Shown here: piece after piece, positions 45,414-55,427 of the stretch | Numbering within the stretch: position 1 is the first letter of the stretch | Layout of the letters: each line of letters begins with the position of its first letter | Assembly: GCF_014154935.1 (NCBI RefSeq) | Contig: NZ_JACEHH010000002.1 | Location: 186,001 to 250,000 of the forward strand | From: Stieleria mannarensis | GTDB taxonomy: Bacteria > Planctomycetota > Planctomycetia > Pirellulales > Pirellulaceae | Direction of reading: 5' to 3' | Length of the DNA: 64,000 nucleotides | Translations under genes and position numbers: made by a program | The notes under the pieces: generated by a model | Database searches by the model: none | Seen by the model: only the letters and a program-made list of their open reading frames with translations | What the model was told of the DNA's origin: nothing

Positions 45414-48092
45414 ATGCGTCTGACTTTGCGAACCCTGCTGGCCTATTTGGACAACACCCTCGAACCCCAAGATGCTGAAATCCTGAGGCAGAAAGTGGAG
45501 CAGAGCGGGTTCGCCACGCAACTGGTTCAGCGGATCCGCAGCTCGGTCGCCGACCCCTCGTTGTCCGCCCCGGCTCCCGATTCGGTCCACCCGATCGAGG
45601 AGCCGAACATGATGAGCAACTTCCTCGACAGCACGCTCGCGCCCGAACAGATTGCCGAGCTGGAAAAAGCGTGCTTGGAATCGCTGCCGCACCTGGCCGA
45701 AGCGGCCGCCTGCCATCAGATCTTGACGATGGTTTTGGGCCGCCCCGCCGAGGCTTCCGATCGCCTGCGTGAACGGGTGCTGGCGATGGTCGACGAAAAA
45801 GGAAACATCGTTGTTGATTCACCAGCGGAATTCGGCCAAACCGGCGGCGCGTCGCCGGTGATCGCGGGCGAAATCGGCCCCCGTTATTCGGGCATCGACC
45901 TGTCCGATGCGGTCGGCGGCGACGATGCGGCCGCCACGGCAGAAAACGCGGTGCCGAATCAACTGCCGAATCAACCTCCGAGCGATGCGGAAGACGCAGC
46001 GGTCGGCGCGTTTCCCAGCGCCGCGTCCGAGCCGATCACAGATCCTCGGGCCACGCCCGCGCAAGACGTCCGCCCGGTCGGTGCGGGAGACAGTGGCGTT
46101 TTTCAAGCGGCGACCAAACTCCGTGAGCAGTCACACCAATTCGCCGAAGCCGGAATGGCACTCGATGATGCACCACCGCTGGCGGGCGACCGAACACTGA
46201 GACAGTTGGAACGCGCTGACTTTTACGACGGTGAAGTGCGGACGTCGCGAATCACCCCGTGGCTGGTTTCGCTGGCGCTGGTCGGGATCTTGCTGTTCGC
46301 GATCAGCCGCATCTTTGCGCCCTTGTTGGGACCACAGAAAGTCGCGCAAACCGGTGACGATGCGAGCACCGGCGAGGCGGTCGTGTCTCAATCCGCCAGC
46401 GATGACGCTTCCGCCAGCGATCTTCCCGAAACAGCCGCCTCGGATGGGGCTCAAGACGACTCCATCGGCGACGGGATCGGAGATGCCATGCAGATCGATC
46501 CGGAAATGTTGCCCGCCCCCGATCCCCAACCGGCCCCCCCATCACCCTCCGAAGCTGGCGAGGATGCCGGCGACGCATCCGCAAAATCGAATCCCGCCGA
46601 GCCAGAGACCGCTGCCGAGCCGGAGCAGCGATCCACGGATCCACCCACCGTCACGCCGTCGATCGATCCCAACGCGCCGCCGGTGCCGGTGCCAGCGACG
46701 GTGCCACCTCCGGTGCCTCCGCAGGGCGATCTCGGCGAAACCGTTGCGCCCGCCCCGCAGCAACCCGGGCCGGCGGAGGTCGTGATGGAAGACTCCGAGG
46801 GCCCGCCGGTGCCGCCGGCGATGGCCGACCAGCGGATCGCGGCGCTACCGGATCAGAACGACTCCGCGACGGTTGCCCCGGAACCCAAAACACCCGAGAT
46901 GGAGTTGCCGACCGATCCCGCCGCCGCAGATCGGGAGGTGGCAACCCTGGCGTCCGACACCGCGTTGGTCGCACAGCGAGTCGACGAAACCAAGTGGGCG
47001 TTGATGACGCCGAAATCAGACGTCACACCGGGCGACGTGGTGGTTTGCGGGCCGGAGTATCGCGCCGAATTTGTGATCGCCGGCAATGAATCCCTGACCT
47101 GTACCCTGGTCGGCCCGACAGAACTCCGTTGGAAATCTGGTCAGGCGACGGTGAACGTGGACGTGCGGTTCGGCAAGGGCATTGTGCAATTGCCCGAGCC
47201 GGGAAACAGCTTGGCGATGACCTTCGGCGAATCCACGATCCAGGCCCAAAGCGAAACGGGGCAGGCCGTGCTGGCGATTGACGTCCAACATCATCGGCCG
47301 TTGAGTGCCGACCCGATGCTGCCCGATAACCACCGCACGTCGGTGGTGCTGACCTGCGTGGCCGGCAATGTTTCGATCACCGGTCATGGCAACCCCACCG
47401 ACGTTCCGGCCGGCGGACAGGTCGTGCTTGACTTGAGTGCGACCGATCCGGGCGTCAACACGGTGACCCAGCCGACTCCCCTGCCGTCCTGGATCGATCC
47501 CGAAGTCGACACGGGCTCGCTGGAATCCGAAGCGGCCGGCGACCTGTTGGAATTGGTCCGCAGCGATGACTCCGATTCGTTGCTGCTGTCGTTGCGTGTT
47601 GCGTTGGGATTCCGCCGCAATGAGGTCGCGGCGTTGGCCGGAAAAACGATGCTGGCCCTCGGCGACGCGTCGGCCTACTTCGGCGTCGACGGATTGTTCA
47701 GCAACCCCAAGCAGCGACTGTATTGGTCGTCCCACCTGGACGCAGTCCGGCAAATGATGGACCGCAGCGTGGAGGACGCCGCGGCGGTGCGGACGGCGAT
47801 CGCGGGCCAGAACGAAGCGATGGACAACGCCGATGGTGACACCCTGTTTCGACTGCTGACCGGGTACTCGCAAGATCAGCTGAAAACCGGTGGCGATGCG
47901 GAACTGGTCGCGGACCTGGAGTCGGCTTCCATGCCGGTTCGCGTCTTGGCATCGGAACACTTGCGCGACATCAGCGGCACGACCTTGTTCTTCAAACCCG
48001 AAGAGGGAGTTGCCAGCCGCCGCGAAGAAGTCGTTAAGAAATGGAAAGTGCGGCTGCGAAAGGAATCCATCCGATATCCGGACGCCGAATGA
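45414..48092 (+). CDS. Large single-pass membrane protein, anti-sigma/FecR-like architecture, unknown function
   Basis: An 892-residue protein from ATG 45414 (MRLTLRTLLAYLDNTLEPQD). The N-terminal 110 residues are helical and resemble anti-sigma or regulatory domains of planctomycete proteins. One transmembrane segment (WLVSLALVGILLFAISRIFA) lies near residues 280-300. A Pro/Ala/Glu-rich linker follows to about residue 500. A beta-rich region near residues 530-690 (GDVVVCGPEYRAEFVIAG) recalls FecR-type domains, and the C-terminus is helical. Stop and start of the next gene overlap as ATGA, so the flippase-like protein is co-translated. The role is unknown; signalling across the membrane is a guess. 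Confidence 0.75.
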   Translation: MRLTLRTLLAYLDNTLEPQDAEILRQKVEQSGFATQLVQRIRSSVADPSLSAPAPDSVHPIEEPNMMSNFLDSTLAPEQIAELEKACLESLPHLAEAAACHQILTMVLGRPAEASDRLRERVLAMVDEKGNIVVDSPAEFGQTGGASPVIAGEIGPRYSGIDLSDAVGGDDAAATAENAVPNQLPNQPPSDAEDAAVGAFPSAASEPITDPRATPAQDVRPVGAGDSGVFQAATKLREQSHQFAEAGMALDDAPPLAGDRTLRQLERADFYDGEVRTSRITPWLVSLALVGILLFAISRIFAPLLGPQKVAQTGDDASTGEAVVSQSASDDASASDLPETAASDGAQDDSIGDGIGDAMQIDPEMLPAPDPQPAPPSPSEAGEDAGDASAKSNPAEPETAAEPEQRSTDPPTVTPSIDPNAPPVPVPATVPPPVPPQGDLGETVAPAPQQPGPAEVVMEDSEGPPVPPAMADQRIAALPDQNDSATVAPEPKTPEMELPTDPAAADREVATLASDTALVAQRVDETKWALMTPKSDVTPGDVVVCGPEYRAEFVIAGNESLTCTLVGPTELRWKSGQATVNVDVRFGKGIVQLPEPGNSLAMTFGESTIQAQSETGQAVLAIDVQHHRPLSADPMLPDNHRTSVVLTCVAGNVSITGHGNPTDVPAGGQVVLDLSATDPGVNTVTQPTPLPSWIDPEVDTGSLESEAAGDLLELVRSDDSDSLLLSLRVALGFRRNEVAALAGKTMLALGDASAYFGVDGLFSNPKQRLYWSSHLDAVRQMMDRSVEDAAAVRTAIAGQNEAMDNADGDTLFRLLTGYSQDQLKTGGDAELVADLESASMPVRVLASEHLRDISGTTLFFKPEEGVASRREEVVKKWKVRLRKESIRYPDAE

Positions 48093-49180
48093 GCCCCAGG
48101 GTCAAGCAAATTGCTCGGGCGTTGATCGCGATCATCGTGATCGTGGGGCTGATTCTGGCCACGCGTGCTGCCGTCCGGCAATGGAGTCAACAGAAATCCG
48201 CCGCGATCGCGGGGATCAAGGAGTTGGAAGCCGCGCTGGCCTCCGCCGAAACGGCCGGCCAGCGCAACCGCATCGAGCGTGAACTGGTGGTGGCTCGGTC
48301 CTCTGTCCCCGCGATCGAAAATCTCGGTTGGCCAATGATCGGGTTGGCCGCCGCCTTTTACGGGATCAGTCTGATTCCCGGCGGGTTGGTGTTGTACGAA
48401 GGGACGCGTGTGCTGGGCTATCGAGCTCCGCTGGGGGACGTGTTGTCGGCTCAAGTCGTCGGCCACCTGGGAAAGTATGTGCCGGGTAAAGCGATGGTGG
48501 TGGTGATCCGGGCTGGACGGCTGGCCGGTGCGGGGGTTCCGCTGGTCGCCGGATCGATCGCCGTGTTTTTGGAAACGCTGACGATGATGGCGGTCGGCGC
48601 GGCGGTGGCCGGCGGTTTGATTTTCTTGCTGCCGGTGTCGCGCTGGATCGCGTGGTGTGCCCTGTTGGGTGGGATCGCGGCGACGTTGCCGACGCTGCCT
48701 CCCGTGTTGAAACGAGTCGTGGCCAAGGTCAGCTCAAAACAGACCGCCATGGCAGGGAAAGGTCACGATGCAGCCCCGGAGGCGGAAACCGCTGCGGTCG
48801 CGGTTAGCCACGACTGGCGTTTTTTCCTTTCTGCCTGGTTCTGGCAGGGGCTGGCCTGGGTGCTGATCGGGGCCTCGTTTGGGTGTCTGGTCGAAAGTCT
48901 TCCGGGCCAGCCAGCGGAATTTTCGGCAGCGGTCCGGCATGCCGCCGCGACGGCCTCGATCGCCCTGGCAATGGTGGTCGGCTTCGCGTCGTTGTTGCCC
49001 GGCGGCGCCGGGGTCCGCGAATTGACGTTGGCGGTGGTCTTGGCGCCGGTGATCGGCAGCTCGCAAGCTCTTTTGGCGGCAATTTTGGCAAGATTGCTGT
49101 TCATCGGCGTCGAATTGCTGGCGGTGGTCGGGATTACGGTCACCCGCCGGGTGCGGGAATCCGTTCGGAGGCGTGTTTGA
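48089..49180 (+). CDS. Flippase-like membrane protein (LPG synthase TM / UPF0104 type)
   Basis: A 363-residue protein with about eight hydrophobic segments. The start is ATG 48089, overlapping the previous stop by 4 bp; a longer frame begins at 48041 within the upstream gene. Typical landmarks of the lysylphosphatidylglycerol-synthase transmembrane family are VVGHLGKYVPGKAMVVVIR near residue 130 and LLPGGAGVRELTL near residue 300. No LPG-synthase catalytic domain follows. Members of this type are thought to flip lipids or act in glycan assembly; the substrate here is unknown. Confidence 0.85.
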   Translation: MSPRVKQIARALIAIIVIVGLILATRAAVRQWSQQKSAAIAGIKELEAALASAETAGQRNRIERELVVARSSVPAIENLGWPMIGLAAAFYGISLIPGGLVLYEGTRVLGYRAPLGDVLSAQVVGHLGKYVPGKAMVVVIRAGRLAGAGVPLVAGSIAVFLETLTMMAVGAAVAGGLIFLLPVSRWIAWCALLGGIAATLPTLPPVLKRVVAKVSSKQTAMAGKGHDAAPEAETAAVAVSHDWRFFLSAWFWQGLAWVLIGASFGCLVESLPGQPAEFSAAVRHAAATASIALAMVVGFASLLPGGAGVRELTLAVVLAPVIGSSQALLAAILARLLFIGVELLAVVGITVTRRVRESVRRRV

Positions 49181-49282
49181 GCGAAACCTGGACTGCTGAG
49201 GCGGGTTCTATCGTGATAGACTAAGGAGCACGATCGCAGGCATCGATGCCGATTTTTCATTTCTCTTAGCGTCCCCGGTCGT

Positions 49283-49939
49283 TTGGCTGTTAGTGAATCC
49301 ACCGCACTGCGTTACCAGCAATCGGATCCCGACGTCCGGTTGATGATGCGCGTCAGAAACGATGATGCAGTTGCGTTTGAGGAATTGCTGCGCAAGTACC
49401 AACCGCGGCTGGTGCGTTTGATGCGGACGATCGGGCCGAAACCGGATCTGGCCGAGGATCTGGCCCAAGAGACGTTCATGCGTGTGTTTCGGGCCCGGCA
49501 CAGCTACGAACCCGGCGCGAAGTTCTCGACTTGGCTGTTCACCATCGCCGCCAATGTGGCCCGCAACGCGGCACGAAGCCAGGGGCGGCGTCAGGAAGTC
49601 AACGAAATCGATGCCCCGCCGACCGCCGACGGGTCCCGGGCGGTCGGCATCTTGGCCGCCACCGCCTTGGACGCCAGTTCGTTGATGCCCGGGCGGTTGG
49701 TCGAAGGCAGCGAACGCGGTGCGATCGTTCGCCAGGCCGTGGAAGCATTGGGCGAACGACAGCGCACGGCGCTGATGCTGTCGCGATTTGAAAACCTCAG
49801 CTATGCCGAAATCGCCGAGACGATGGGGCTGACCACCAAAGCGGTCAAATCCTTGTTGAGTCGGGCCCGTGTGAATTTGCGTGAAATCTTGCAGCCCTAT
49901 ATCGAGGCGGGCATGATCCCGAGCGAGGTGGAGCCATGA
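49283..49939 (+). CDS. ECF-type sigma-70 factor
   Basis: A 218-residue extracytoplasmic-function sigma factor. Region 2 includes FEELLRKYQPRLVRLM and DLAEDLAQETFMRVF, then FSTWLFTIAANVARN. Region 4 carries ALGERQRTALMLSRFENLSY, with the helix-turn-helix at YAEIAETMGLTTKAVKSLLSR. The start TTG 49283 gives a full region 2; ATG 49343 is also available. It is coupled to the following anti-sigma-like gene by an ATGA overlap, the usual sigma/anti-sigma order, so activity is likely set by release from that membrane protein. Confidence 0.93.
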   Translation: MAVSESTALRYQQSDPDVRLMMRVRNDDAVAFEELLRKYQPRLVRLMRTIGPKPDLAEDLAQETFMRVFRARHSYEPGAKFSTWLFTIAANVARNAARSQGRRQEVNEIDAPPTADGSRAVGILAATALDASSLMPGRLVEGSERGAIVRQAVEALGERQRTALMLSRFENLSYAEIAETMGLTTKAVKSLLSRARVNLREILQPYIEAGMIPSEVEP

Positions 49940-51477
49940 GCGACAGTGTCTTGTTGACCGATGATCAGCCGGTGGATCCCGACGACGAGCTATTGGTCGC
50001 CTACCTGGACGATGAACTCGAGGACGAACAGCGAAAAGCCGTGGAGAAACGGTTGGTCGCCGAAACCGAGTTCCAGCGGCGATTGCAAACCTTGCAAACC
50101 GGCTGGGAATGGCTCGATGACTTGCCCACCGAACCGAGCAACGAAAAACTGGTCGAATCGACGATCGAACTGTTGGTCGCCGACATCATTCCCAACAAGC
50201 AGGCCGACGCCGGTTGGCTCAGCAAGCACTGGAAACGCGTCGCCTTCGTCGCCTTGGTCGTCGTCGGATTCGCCGCCGGCGCGGTCGGTGTCTCCATCGC
50301 CAATCGGATCGCCTTGCAACACGATCTGGCGGAACTAGCGATCGCCGAGGACCACGAAGCGTACAAGTTGGGAGACAATTTTTCGCTGTTCTACCAACTC
50401 GCCTACAACCCGCGCTGGCAGGACATGATTGAGACCATGGAGCAGGTCGGGCGTCGAGAGATGGCCCCGCCGAGTGTCGTCGCCGAGATGCCCTTGCAAG
50501 ATCGCGATGCCGCACTGCAGTCGCTGCCGACCGAGACCCGCGAAAAATTGGTCGTCCGCTGGGAAGCCTATCGCGGATTCAGCGATGAAGCCAAGGCGGA
50601 AATCCGACGGATCGCCGACGAAGTCCGCAAGGCCAAAGACAGCGAGAAACTATTGCGGACCATGAAGGCAGCCTCCGTCTGGATCGAAAGTGTCGGCGAA
50701 GAGCTGCGCGATGATTTGTTCAGCCCCGATGAAGCCGTGCGTCAAAACGCGATCGATTTGGCCATCGACATCACGATGAACGATTTGGCGCGAGACTCCG
50801 GGAAACTGATCAGCGAGGAGACTTCGGACCGGATTTTTCTGTGGCTCCAACTGTTGATGAACGAACGCCTGGAACAAGTCCCCGGATTGGTCGTTGCGTT
50901 GGATCGGGGCAAGGCGATGTTGAAGGAACAAGGCCGCGATGAGCAATGGGCCGAGTACTTTATGCTGCGATCCTTAGTCGGCGATCCCGATTGGCGTGGC
51001 AGGGGACGCGGCCCTGGATTCTCCGGTTTCGGGGGCGGGTTGCGGTTGGGCCCCGGCGGAGGCGGGCCGCGAGGGGCGGGCAACGGGCGTCAGCTTGCGG
51101 CGTCCACCGACGATTCGGCGGCAGACGCGTCACGCGATCCGGGGCGACGTCCGCCGCCACGAATCCCCCCGATCAGCGACCAAGAGTACCAGGACTTAAG
51201 ATCGCTGTTGGACGACCAGGCACGAGAGGACTTGAGTGCGTTGACAAGCCTGTCGACCGAGTTGGCCGGAGAAATGGTCGCCGTCAACGACACGCTGCGG
51301 ACCTGGACGATCGAATCGCTTCGTCGCAATTCGCCGGCATTTCAAGCCGACGAATCGACGCCGCTGGATCGCTACCGAGAACGTGAGGATCCCGACGTTT
51401 TGGACCTGCTGCCGCCGGACGAAATCATGGAAGCGGTCTACTATCGTCCCGGCCGACGCCAAGGTGGTCGACGCTAG
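49936..51477 (+). CDS. Putative membrane anti-sigma factor of the ECF gene
   Basis: A 513-residue protein overlapping the sigma gene by 4 bp. The acidic N-terminus (ELLVAYLDDELEDEQRK) resembles the sigma-binding part of planctomycete anti-sigma factors, but the zinc-binding HxxxCxxC is not seen. A single transmembrane helix (VAFVALVVVGFAAGAVGVSI) lies near residues 98-117. The outer part is helical, and a Gly/Arg/Pro-rich low-complexity stretch (GRGRGPGFSGFGGGLRLGPG) lies near residue 355. The assignment rests on gene order and architecture. Confidence 0.8.
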   Translation: MSDSVLLTDDQPVDPDDELLVAYLDDELEDEQRKAVEKRLVAETEFQRRLQTLQTGWEWLDDLPTEPSNEKLVESTIELLVADIIPNKQADAGWLSKHWKRVAFVALVVVGFAAGAVGVSIANRIALQHDLAELAIAEDHEAYKLGDNFSLFYQLAYNPRWQDMIETMEQVGRREMAPPSVVAEMPLQDRDAALQSLPTETREKLVVRWEAYRGFSDEAKAEIRRIADEVRKAKDSEKLLRTMKAASVWIESVGEELRDDLFSPDEAVRQNAIDLAIDITMNDLARDSGKLISEETSDRIFLWLQLLMNERLEQVPGLVVALDRGKAMLKEQGRDEQWAEYFMLRSLVGDPDWRGRGRGPGFSGFGGGLRLGPGGGGPRGAGNGRQLAASTDDSAADASRDPGRRPPPRIPPISDQEYQDLRSLLDDQAREDLSALTSLSTELAGEMVAVNDTLRTWTIESLRRNSPAFQADESTPLDRYREREDPDVLDLLPPDEIMEAVYYRPGRRQGGRR

Positions 51478-51633
51478 CTGCTTGTCGCGTCAGATGATCA
51501 CTTGCGATCACATCGCGCCGATTCGTGCACCGGAACGAGAACTCGACGTCGCTCGGGCCGAGCTGCGGCAAAGCCATTTCTCCCGCATCGGAGAGCACGT
51601 CAGAGGAGCGTCTACAAAAAAAACGCATCGAAT

Positions 51634-53346
51634 TCAAGGTGATGGCGTCTTTTCACCGGCATACTCGTGGGCCATGTCATGGTGCTGCTCCGCCAAATCA
51701 TCCAGCTCAAGCGCTTCATAAGCTCTCGCGAGTGACGCGTGCACCATCGGTCTGAGTGTCGGATCGGCGAGTGCCTTTTCCAGATCGGCAATGGCATCGT
51801 GGTACCGTTCCATTCGTAACAAGATTTGCCCACGAGTTTCGAGAAGACTCGGATGGCCGGGCAGCTTCTCCAACGCGAGTTCCGACAATTCGAGCGCTCG
51901 TGGCAAGTACTTTTCATCCGACCGCCCCAGGGCATATGCCAGATTATTCAGCATTCCTGCCAGGTTTCCTTGGGCCTGGCTGGCGGCGAGCTCAAGGTGG
52001 CTGCGTGCCTTATCTTCCTCGCCCCTGATCATGAGCACGGTCCCCTCGACGAAATGCTTGGACGCGGGATCAAGTCCTCGAAGCAAATCACGGCGGACAT
52101 TCTTGAGACCGTCGTCTTCCGCCTCCGCACAGTCGATCAAGAGTTCGACGACCGATTCGATCACCAACGGGCTCTGTGGAGCAATCTTCTGCGCATCGAA
52201 GATGAATTCTGATCGCTTGGCAACTGACTCACGATCGCCGATCGCCCGTTGCAAGTTCTTCGCCCGGAAGACCAAGGCTTCCGCAGTGGCGGTCAGCAGA
52301 ATCGGCTCGGGCGTTAACTTGTAGCCGTCAACAAGCAGGCGGTACGCCTCATCGAATTGTTCGTCCAGCACCAGTGCCTGTGCATATTGCAATCGAAGTT
52401 GCACGGCGGTGGGTTGTGCCAGGAATTTGGGCTTGAGGTATCCGATAGCAGCCTCGGCAAAACGCTGCGCTGAGTCGTATTCCTTGACTCGATCGGCCAG
52501 CAGCGCCGCGGCGAGGTTCACCGAGGGCTCTGATTCTGAAAGCTCTTGATAGTGCCGAAGTGCGTCACCATAAAAGCCATTTTCCGCCAGGAAACCGGCG
52601 TACAGCTTTTGCGCAAATCGGGCCCTGTCGGACGGTAGATGACTCATTGCAACCGTTGCACACTGGTGACAGAGTTGTTGCTCCGCTTTGCCCCAGCTGG
52701 TTCGACGAACTAATTCTCCCGATTCACTATCGGATTTGGCCGATTCATCGTAAACAAGTGCCTTGAGCATCCAAAGCGCAGCGGGCCCGTACTGTTTTTG
52801 AATCGCAAGACGAAAAATCGCTCTTCGCGCCGATTCGGTTCGTCCCAATTCGTCATCAAGCATGGCAAGCTGGTATTGGTGCTCCAAGTTTTCAGGGTCC
52901 AATTCCAACAGCCGCTGCGCCGCGACGGCAGCAACTTCGGTCTCTCCCGATGCCATCGCCGCACGCAACTTGTCCAAATAGATCGTCTGGGTCTGACCGG
53001 AATCTCGACGCGCGATTACGACCGCGGTAGCGGCCAACACCACCAACACCAGCAAGGCGGGGATCGCCGGAGCGAGCGCCATGTAGGGACGAGTGAGCAA
53101 CCATTTCCAAAAGAATACCGTGCCCCACTTGATCAGAAACAAGGGATTGACTGCCTGCTGCCAAGTGACCGTTTCAGGCTCACTCGCCAAATTTCGCCGC
53201 AAACGCCGAGCCCACTCGTGTTGCGGGAATGCGAACGCTCGACTAAGTCGCCCGATCAGATCCACGCGTGCAGGCAACGAGAGCACGGTCATGACGGCAT
53301 GCCGGCTTAATCGAAACCAGCGACGGAAAAGTTTCATGAGGTTCAT
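51634..53346 (-). CDS. TPR-repeat membrane protein coupled to exosortase
   Basis: A 570-residue protein whose ATG overlaps the exosortase stop by 4 bp. A basic N-terminal stretch (FRRWFRLSRHAV) precedes one transmembrane helix (about residues 90-112, LAPAIPALLVLVVLAATAVV). The remainder is a series of tetratricopeptide-like helical hairpins, for example ALVLDEQFDEAYRLLVDGYK near residue 325 and ERYHDAIADLEKALADP near residue 525. A role as assembly partner for exosortase or the exopolysaccharide machine is inferred from coupling. It is the last gene of its transcript. Confidence 0.85.
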   Translation of the reverse strand: MNLMKLFRRWFRLSRHAVMTVLSLPARVDLIGRLSRAFAFPQHEWARRLRRNLASEPETVTWQQAVNPLFLIKWGTVFFWKWLLTRPYMALAPAIPALLVLVVLAATAVVIARRDSGQTQTIYLDKLRAAMASGETEVAAVAAQRLLELDPENLEHQYQLAMLDDELGRTESARRAIFRLAIQKQYGPAALWMLKALVYDESAKSDSESGELVRRTSWGKAEQQLCHQCATVAMSHLPSDRARFAQKLYAGFLAENGFYGDALRHYQELSESEPSVNLAAALLADRVKEYDSAQRFAEAAIGYLKPKFLAQPTAVQLRLQYAQALVLDEQFDEAYRLLVDGYKLTPEPILLTATAEALVFRAKNLQRAIGDRESVAKRSEFIFDAQKIAPQSPLVIESVVELLIDCAEAEDDGLKNVRRDLLRGLDPASKHFVEGTVLMIRGEEDKARSHLELAASQAQGNLAGMLNNLAYALGRSDEKYLPRALELSELALEKLPGHPSLLETRGQILLRMERYHDAIADLEKALADPTLRPMVHASLARAYEALELDDLAEQHHDMAHEYAGEKTPSP

Positions 53347-55112
53347 CGGCGGTTCCTTTCCACTTCGCTGCGTTCGCCGACGACTTCCACACCAGAGGGC
53401 TGTCCGGAGGCCTCCTCGGTCAGTCCGCCTCGGACGCGCTGCCGGAAGGCCTCAAAAAGCGCTTCGAGCTTGTCGACCTGATCAGGCACGAGCGGCATCT
53501 GCGACTCGGTCCACAATTGCAACATGATGACTTTCGACGAAAGTGAGTTTCGATCACGAAGTCGCGCGTCAAACAAGGAACCTAATCCCATCATCGGCGG
53601 TTGCAGTAATTCGCCGTCCCGCGTCAAACCACAAAACAATAGTGTTCCGAACCCATGGGTATCTCTGACCATCTCCAAATATGAAACGGGCCATTGATCG
53701 ACCGAAACTTCGAGTCCCTCTTCACCGGAATCTTTCTCGACCGCTGCGTCGTCCTGTGCGGACTGCCATACCGGAATCCAATCGTTGATCTGCCATCCGT
53801 TCCCTTCGTAACAGGCTCGCATGTCGTGCCATTCCGGATACGGCTGGCTGACCGCGAGTCGCACCGGCATGCCGTCAACGACGACGGTCCAGACGTCCGC
53901 ATGGTTTCCCAGCTGCCGACTGTTCGCCTCTCGCAACGCCTGATGATCGGTGACGAGCGGCGCGTATCGCGTCGTACTCAATAGATCCTCGTCCGGAACC
54001 CACAGCAACGGCCGATTCGCATCGACGGCGACCTTCCCGAAACGGGATTCGACGACGCGGTAGCCGAGACCGAGCGAAAGCAGGCACACCAACACTGAAG
54101 CCCCCACCAGCGCCGTTTCGAACTCCGGTCTCGGTTGATTATTCGGATGTTGATGATCCGTCGTTGGTTTCAAATCAGCCAGCCCCACTTCCTCGTGGTC
54201 GACATCGTATTCAACACCCACCATCAACGCGCGGTTCCACAGTCGTGCCACCGGATTGCCTTCATGACCAGACTCGTCCGGAGGAACCGGGTAAAACATC
54301 ACGTTTAACAAGCGATCGGTCGAAAGGGTAAGCAACACCGCGATGACTAGGCAGACCCATCCGAGAGTCGCATGGGCGGGGCCTTCGGAAAGATCAAATC
54401 CATACCATTCTTGTGCCAAGGCGATCGATGTGATTCGCATGACGTTCATGACCATCGCCCACACCATGCCAGCCAGGACGTAGGCCGGCGTCGAAACAAG
54501 CGGTCGTCGACGAAAAACGACCCACAGGCAAACCAAAAAGAGGACGGTGAAGAGTGACTGGACCCCGCTGCACGCCTCTTCGACGAAGAGCGTCCCGCCG
54601 GGTAACTCGATCACATTGCCACGCAGATAGTGCGCGACTCCGAACGCATCGAGCAAATAGCTGCTAACTCGGGACGTAAAACGCTGCAGGGTGGAACTGA
54701 AGGCCAAATCCAGATTTAGCGGAAGACGGATCAGCATCACCAACGGCAGTGCCAGGTAGGTCAGTCGTTGACGCGAAACGCTATCGGCGTGGTGCGTGTG
54801 CAACCAAGCGGTCGCGATCAGTACGAATCCGACCGCGGTCAGCCAAGGCGAAGTCCGGTAGGTTGAAAACAACGTCAACGCCAACCCGCCAACCACCAGA
54901 CCATTGGATAACCACGACGTCGGCAACCGAAGCCGATAATCCCAACGGAACAGGACGAGCGCGACGACCGAGATCAATAGCGGAAAAATGTACCCGTATT
55001 GATCATGCTCGCTGAGCCATGAAAGGTAGACCGCCCCCCCCGGCATCGGCGCAACAAAGGCCGAGCCCCAAAATACGGCGGATGCAATCGTTTGGGAGCG
55101 CTCACTATGCAT
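53343..55112 (-). CDS. Exosortase with C-terminal EpsI-like domain
   Basis: A 589-residue protein. The N-terminal 300 residues have about eight membrane helices. All three exosortase catalytic residues are present: Cys181 in EEACSGVQS, Arg226 in NVMRITSIAL and His247 in GPAHATLGW. After a linker and one more helix (LVGASVLVCLLSLGLGY, about residue 335) a soluble domain follows. It includes PYPEWHDMRACYEGNGW, resembling the EpsI (DUF3485) motif, where a His and a Cys precede Gly-Trp. Exosortases cleave PEP-CTERM proteins at the envelope; a target gene lies just upstream. NCBI recognises fusions of this kind in planctomycetes, though exact subfamily naming is not claimed. Translation is coupled to the TPR gene. 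Confidence 0.92.
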   Translation of the reverse strand: MHSERSQTIASAVFWGSAFVAPMPGGAVYLSWLSEHDQYGYIFPLLISVVALVLFRWDYRLRLPTSWLSNGLVVGGLALTLFSTYRTSPWLTAVGFVLIATAWLHTHHADSVSRQRLTYLALPLVMLIRLPLNLDLAFSSTLQRFTSRVSSYLLDAFGVAHYLRGNVIELPGGTLFVEEACSGVQSLFTVLFLVCLWVVFRRRPLVSTPAYVLAGMVWAMVMNVMRITSIALAQEWYGFDLSEGPAHATLGWVCLVIAVLLTLSTDRLLNVMFYPVPPDESGHEGNPVARLWNRALMVGVEYDVDHEEVGLADLKPTTDHQHPNNQPRPEFETALVGASVLVCLLSLGLGYRVVESRFGKVAVDANRPLLWVPDEDLLSTTRYAPLVTDHQALREANSRQLGNHADVWTVVVDGMPVRLAVSQPYPEWHDMRACYEGNGWQINDWIPVWQSAQDDAAVEKDSGEEGLEVSVDQWPVSYLEMVRDTHGFGTLLFCGLTRDGELLQPPMMGLGSLFDARLRDRNSLSSKVIMLQLWTESQMPLVPDQVDKLEALFEAFRQRVRGGLTEEASGQPSGVEVVGERSEVERNRR

Positions 55113-55360
55113 TCGAAAAGGCGTTGTGCAAAATCAAAGACTTGGGCGGACTCGGAATTCAACTCAACACGCGTCAACGTGCGTTCGATCCGTATTATGA
55201 AGCGAATGTTAACGTGCCGCATCGCCGGCCGATTCGAATTCGTCAGAAATAGACCCAAGCGACTCATCGGCCTGCACCATGATCATTTCGGCGAAGAAGC
55301 GGTTCCAAGGTCATCATGACCGATGGGCGCGTTAGAGTCCTTGAAACCTTGAATTTCAAC
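55113..55360. other. Promoter-containing gap upstream of exosortase
   Basis: The gap between the terminator and the exosortase start must hold the promoter for the exosortase/TPR unit. No convincing -35/-10 pair or operator was picked out. No gene is visible. Confidence 0.45.
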
Positions 55361-55390
55361 AAAAAAAGGCGAATCCCACTGGGACTCGCC
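55361..55390 (-). terminator. Intrinsic terminator of the PEP-CTERM gene
   Basis: On the minus strand GGCGAGTCCC, loop AGT, GGGATTCGCC, then seven T. The stem is complete in minus-strand RNA because one position forms a G-U pair; on the plus strand the same position is an A-C mismatch and only three T follow. The direction of use is therefore minus, 37 bp after the PEP-CTERM stop. Confidence 0.88.
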
Positions 55391-55427
55391 TTTGTTGATC
55401 CATCGTCGACAATCAGCTCAAGATGGC

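Noticed and set aside
47016..47960. 314-residue frame on the minus strand
   Set aside because: Antisense to the 892-residue gene; no motif and no ribosome binding site.
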